Positions 61,355 to 64,000 of a DNA stretch of 64,000 nucleotides are shown piece after piece (position 1 is the first letter of the stretch; each line of letters begins with the position of its first letter). The translations under genes were made by a program, and so were the position numbers. Under the pieces are notes generated by a model that made no database searches, had not been told where the DNA came from, and saw only the letters and a list, made by a program, of their open reading frames with translations. Origin of the DNA: Pseudobdellovibrionaceae bacterium (GTDB lineage: Bacteria > Bdellovibrionota > Bdellovibrionia > Bdellovibrionales > Bdellovibrionaceae); contig JAKFYD010000001.1 in NCBI GenBank assembly GCA_021731025.1, positions 1-64,000 on the forward strand. The letters are read 5' to 3'.

Positions 61355-61903
61355 ATGTCAAACGATGATGATAATATACTAGCGGGGTTTATCTCCGAGT
61401 CCAAGAGCTTAATCGATGAACTCTTGGAAAAATTAGAGAACATCGAAGATATGGATGACGACAGAAATTCTCGTCAAACAAAATCTGATTTGCTTGCTGA
61501 TTGCGGAAATCAAGTCGATCGCATCATGGGGGGCGCGCAAAGTATGGCGATGGCTATCCCCAAAAACAAGACTTTGAGCCTGATCGGAGACATGGCCCAG
61601 CTGTGTAAAGCGGTTTCTTATCGCGCCTCGAAAGTGGGAGATAATGCTTCTCTGGTAAAAACTGCGGTGGCTTTGTTGTTAGATGTGACTGAAATTTTAG
61701 AAAATGCTGTCATCGAACTCGAAAGACCAACGCCGACAGCAAACCAAGTGAAGTTCACTCCCGCTTTGATCGAAAGATTGCGCTGGTTCTCGTCACAATT
61801 TGCTCAGGGAATCAGTGGAACTGTGGACACGAAAACAAAAACTGGTGCGCCTTCATTGGGCCAGACTGACATTGACGATCTGTTGAAGAAGTTGGGATTC
61901 TAG
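61355..61903 (+). CDS. HPt-like protein with Asp at the phospho-His position and CheZ-like C-terminal tail
   Basis: 182 residues, mostly helical. The start (FISESKSLIDELLEKLENIE) resembles the first helix of HPt/P1 domains, and NQVDRIMGGAQSMAMAIP aligns with the phosphorylation helix of the CheA in this window (AVHSVKGGAGAIP) but with Asp55 in place of His. The last residues, TDIDDLLKKLGF after a linker, match the CheY-binding end of CheZ (…DDLL.SLGF in E. coli). The CheZ catalytic QDLTGQ-type site is not seen. I suggest a phospho-regulator-binding protein; both similarities are by eye. Confidence 0.6.
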   Translation: MSNDDDNILAGFISESKSLIDELLEKLENIEDMDDDRNSRQTKSDLLADCGNQVDRIMGGAQSMAMAIPKNKTLSLIGDMAQLCKAVSYRASKVGDNASLVKTAVALLLDVTEILENAVIELERPTPTANQVKFTPALIERLRWFSSQFAQGISGTVDTKTKTGAPSLGQTDIDDLLKKLGF

Positions 61904-62082
61904 GTCTCTACAGAACCCCTGTTTTTTTACGATTAAGGCCTGATCACAGGACCAGTTTACTTCGTACAATCAAATGAAACACTTATATTTTAAGACTGGA
62001 TCTTTACAAAATTAAGATATCCTTATCTAATTAAATCAGAGCTCCAATTTCAGATGCAAGCATGCAAAGAGGTAGTTTGAAA

Positions 62083-62736
62083 ATGAAACAATTATTTCCA
62101 ATTCTGATGACTTTGTTTTTTTCCCATGTCGGATTTTCTCAAGACACTATAAATATTTACGATGAGGATCCAACCGCTGCTCGTAAGGCTGTTCAAATGG
62201 CGACTTGTATCCAGCTGGATTCTGGGAAGAAAAGTGTTATTCCAGGAAGCCATTGTAATGTTAATCCTCATTATGTTCTTGAGGAAGATTATGCGACTAT
62301 CAAAGCCGAAAACTTAAAACCGATATGCCCCGAAAAAGTAAAACTAGCAAAAAATCCTGAACCCCCCTCGCCAACTTCGACGATTGCGACTCAATATCCA
62401 GAGCTTTTAGACCGCCCTGTTAATTTAAGAGTAAGAAAGCTTCTTGTCATTGATGAGGATCCCTATGCTTTATACCATAAGGCTCCTTGTTATTTTCAAA
62501 CTAAGAATGGTAGAAAAATTCATGTGAAAAATTATTATTTAAAATGTACTTTCACGGGACTTAAAGAAAAAGGCATGGATGTAACCAAAATGTGGCGAGC
62601 TTATGATATAAATTTTGAAAAGCTCAGTGAATGTTACAACAGTGAGGAAAAACAAATGGCATATGAAGATATCTTTCAGCCAAGAGTATTGCCTACGAAA
62701 GCTTCAAGCCCTAAAGCGGGCGGCGGTGGAAGGTAA
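62083..62736 (+). CDS. secreted protein of unknown function
   Basis: 217 residues with signal peptide MKQLFPILMTLFFSHVGFS. The start is uncertain: ATG 62083 is favoured as the signal-peptide start, while ATG 62062 and TTG 62077 are in frame. Five Cys (MATCIQLD, GSHCNVN, KPICPEK, KAPCYFQ, LKCTFTG, plus ECYNSEE) imply disulfides. The tail is Gly-rich and basic. No family is recognised. The 180-bp gap upstream shows only AT-rich sequence. Confidence 0.6.
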   Translation: MKQLFPILMTLFFSHVGFSQDTINIYDEDPTAARKAVQMATCIQLDSGKKSVIPGSHCNVNPHYVLEEDYATIKAENLKPICPEKVKLAKNPEPPSPTSTIATQYPELLDRPVNLRVRKLLVIDEDPYALYHKAPCYFQTKNGRKIHVKNYYLKCTFTGLKEKGMDVTKMWRAYDINFEKLSECYNSEEKQMAYEDIFQPRVLPTKASSPKAGGGGR

Positions 62737-62751
62737 CTCATTGAGCCTCAT

Positions 62752-63804
62752 TTAGGTTGCGTCCAACTTTTCTAAAGTCCATTGAGCCAAATCGCCCAAG
62801 CGTTCATCTTTAGAAAGTTCTAAAACCTGTTCTCTTAAAGGGATCATTTTACGATTCGCAATCACGATCAAAGCATTTCTTCGCAAACCAAAACTGCCGG
62901 CGCGAGCCAAAGGAGTTCCCTGGGCCCAGCGAGCGATTTGTTTTCCGCTGGCTGTGAGTAAAAATAAAAGTTCATTCTTCAATTCTTCTGCTGATTCAGC
63001 GCTATGCTCCAGCAAAACTTCACTCGACAACAAGCCCTTATAAATTTTCTGATTCCATGGGCAGACATTTTGACAGATATCGCAGCCAAAAAGCCAATCA
63101 CCAAATTTTTCTCGCAGTTCAACCGGTGGAACTTCGCGGGATTCAATGGTCCAATAGGAAATGCACTTGGTGGCGTTCACAACTCGATCAGATTCAATCG
63201 CGCCCGTAGGACAAGTATCAATGCAGCGGGTGCAGGTGCCGCAGAAATCAGGTAAGGGGTTGGGCGCGGAATTAAAATCAAGACTGGTTAAGATTTCGCA
63301 CAATAAAAATAAACTTCCTTTTTTAGGATGGATCAGGCAGGTGTTTTTCCCGAACCAACCCAGACCAGCTTGCGCGGCGAAGTCTCTCTCCATCAATGGA
63401 AAGGAGTCAGTCACTGCTAAAAATTCTTCGCTGGGCCATTGTTGTTGTAATTCTTTGATCACCTCACCTAATTTTTCTTTCAAAGTAAAATGATAATCAT
63501 AGCCTTGGGCATAGCGAGCCACGCGGTTTGACTTCAGAGGAAATTTTTCTGAACCCGGCACCCCTGATCCATAAGGAAAAGCAAAGATCAGCAAAGACCG
63601 AGCCCGCGGCGCCACTAGCGAAGGATTTTCTTTAGCAGCGGCATGATCCTCCAAATATTTCATTTGGCCGTGGTGTTTTTGTTCCAACCAAATTCGATAA
63701 TGATCAAAGCTTTGAGGTTTCGCCAAAGGTTGAAGTCCCCAATGAGAAAACCCCAAGCTATGGATTAAGGGATCTAAAAGCTTTTGTGCGTCGGAAGGGC
63801 TCAT
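62752..63804 (-). CDS. queG: epoxyqueuosine reductase
   Basis: A 350-residue cobalamin-dependent iron-sulfur enzyme for the last step of queuosine synthesis in tRNA. Two [4Fe-4S] sites are seen (CGTCTRCIDTCPTGAI and CDICQNVCPWN), with the DUF1730-like N-terminal domain (YHFTLKEKLGEVIKEL, GWFGKNTCLIHPKKGS). The C-terminal part contains HEAT-like repeats. It is divergent from the nucleotidyltransferase gene with 14 bp between starts. Confidence 0.95.
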   Translation of the reverse strand: MSPSDAQKLLDPLIHSLGFSHWGLQPLAKPQSFDHYRIWLEQKHHGQMKYLEDHAAAKENPSLVAPRARSLLIFAFPYGSGVPGSEKFPLKSNRVARYAQGYDYHFTLKEKLGEVIKELQQQWPSEEFLAVTDSFPLMERDFAAQAGLGWFGKNTCLIHPKKGSLFLLCEILTSLDFNSAPNPLPDFCGTCTRCIDTCPTGAIESDRVVNATKCISYWTIESREVPPVELREKFGDWLFGCDICQNVCPWNQKIYKGLLSSEVLLEHSAESAEELKNELLFLLTASGKQIARWAQGTPLARAGSFGLRRNALIVIANRKMIPLREQVLELSKDERLGDLAQWTLEKLDAT

Positions 63805-63818
63805 GCTAACTTATTTTT

Positions 63819-64000
63819 ATGAAGTTTCAGTTGGAATGTCTGCAAAAATCCTCGCAATGGCCCGCTTTGATGAAAATTCAAAGTCAAATTGCAGCGGCTG
63901 GCTTTCAAGTTTGCCTCAACGGGGGGGCGGTTCGCGATGCTTTTCTAGGAGTTGAGCCTCATGATTTTGACCTGGTGACGAACGCTTCGTTGGAAGACCT
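63819..64000 (+). CDS. CCA-adding enzyme / poly(A) polymerase family nucleotidyltransferase (3' truncated by the window edge)
   Basis: The first ~60 codons are present. LNGGAVRDAFLGVEPHDFDL then VTNASLED shows the class II nucleotidyltransferase signature (GG..RD....G....D.D) with the catalytic Asp pair. It could be a tRNA CCA-adding enzyme or poly(A) polymerase I; the distinguishing C-terminal part lies outside the window. ATG 63819 lacks a clear Shine-Dalgarno. Confidence 0.85.
   Translation, partial: MKFQLECLQKSSQWPALMKIQSQIAAAGFQVCLNGGAVRDAFLGVEPHDFDLVTNASLED

Noticed and set aside
1-64000. CRISPR array, prophage, insertion sequence or rRNA operon
   Set aside because: No regularly spaced direct repeats, transposase, integrase, phage structural genes or rRNA-like sequence were seen.

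Overview
The window is a compact chromosomal segment (mid-40s %GC by eye) of a Gram-negative, motile or chemosensory bacterium with many secreted hydrolases. Gene content and style suggest Bdellovibrionota (Bdellovibrio-like): numerous short signal-peptide proteins, a secreted HNH nuclease, a secreted DUF4105 protein, an HD-GYP protein, GTG/TTG starts with strong Shine-Dalgarno sites, and an enlarged chemosensory cluster. That assignment is inference; there is no rRNA to confirm it. I see no prophage, IS element or CRISPR array.

Layout. 1-5.1 kb: the end of an outer-membrane protein, RidA, a DUF218 protein, then a Mla-type lipid transport operon (permease, strikingly degenerate ATPase, MCE protein) and a LolC/E-type permease. 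5.1-7.2 kb: a secreted two-domain peptidase-like protein (zincin motif plus DUF4105) with a small secreted partner. 7.3-12.7 kb: lysine/DAP and wall precursor genes (dapD, an MpaA-like M14 peptidase, lysA, murI), a GMP reductase-like gene and a membrane protein; then tRNA-Leu(UAA), followed by a large inverted repeat. 13-23.4 kb: accessory genes, including a REC-PAS protein, several secreted or lipoprotein genes (one with a HEYMH zinc motif, one Bax-like glucosaminidase), methionine aminopeptidase, a decayed receiver-domain remnant and a LysR regulator. 23.5-34.5 kb: a SNF2 helicase, a CNNM/CBS membrane protein, a secreted HNH nuclease with a TTG start, a TolC-RND efflux pair without an adaptor gene, and a Tat-exported HiPIP.

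34.5-51.2 kb is the most interesting part: a chemosensory island. A leftward unit encodes an MCP lacking a visible HAMP domain, CheW and a periplasmic beta-carbonic anhydrase. A rightward unit encodes CheR, a REC-HPt-CheA kinase, an HPt-CheW fusion, a CheD-REC-CheB fusion whose methylesterase half has lost its catalytic Ser and His, and an intact CheB. Converging on cheB is a membrane-anchored protein resembling a degenerate CheR. A hybrid kinase with REC and HPt domains and a REC protein with an orphan H-box follow. At 61.4 kb, beside an HD-GYP gene, lies a protein that looks like an HPt domain with Asp in place of the phospho-accepting His and a CheZ-like C-terminal tail. The set suggests a phosphorelay with several His donors and acceptors and several 'dead' adaptation enzymes.

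51.2-64 kb: a formylglycine-generating-enzyme-fold protein and FadD, whose convergent 3' ends form a perfect 23-bp inverted repeat; a peroxiredoxin; an operon of ureohydrolase, threonine aldolase-like PLP enzyme and tryptophan 2,3-dioxygenase; small secreted and outer-membrane proteins; QueG; and the start of a tRNA nucleotidyltransferase/poly(A) polymerase.
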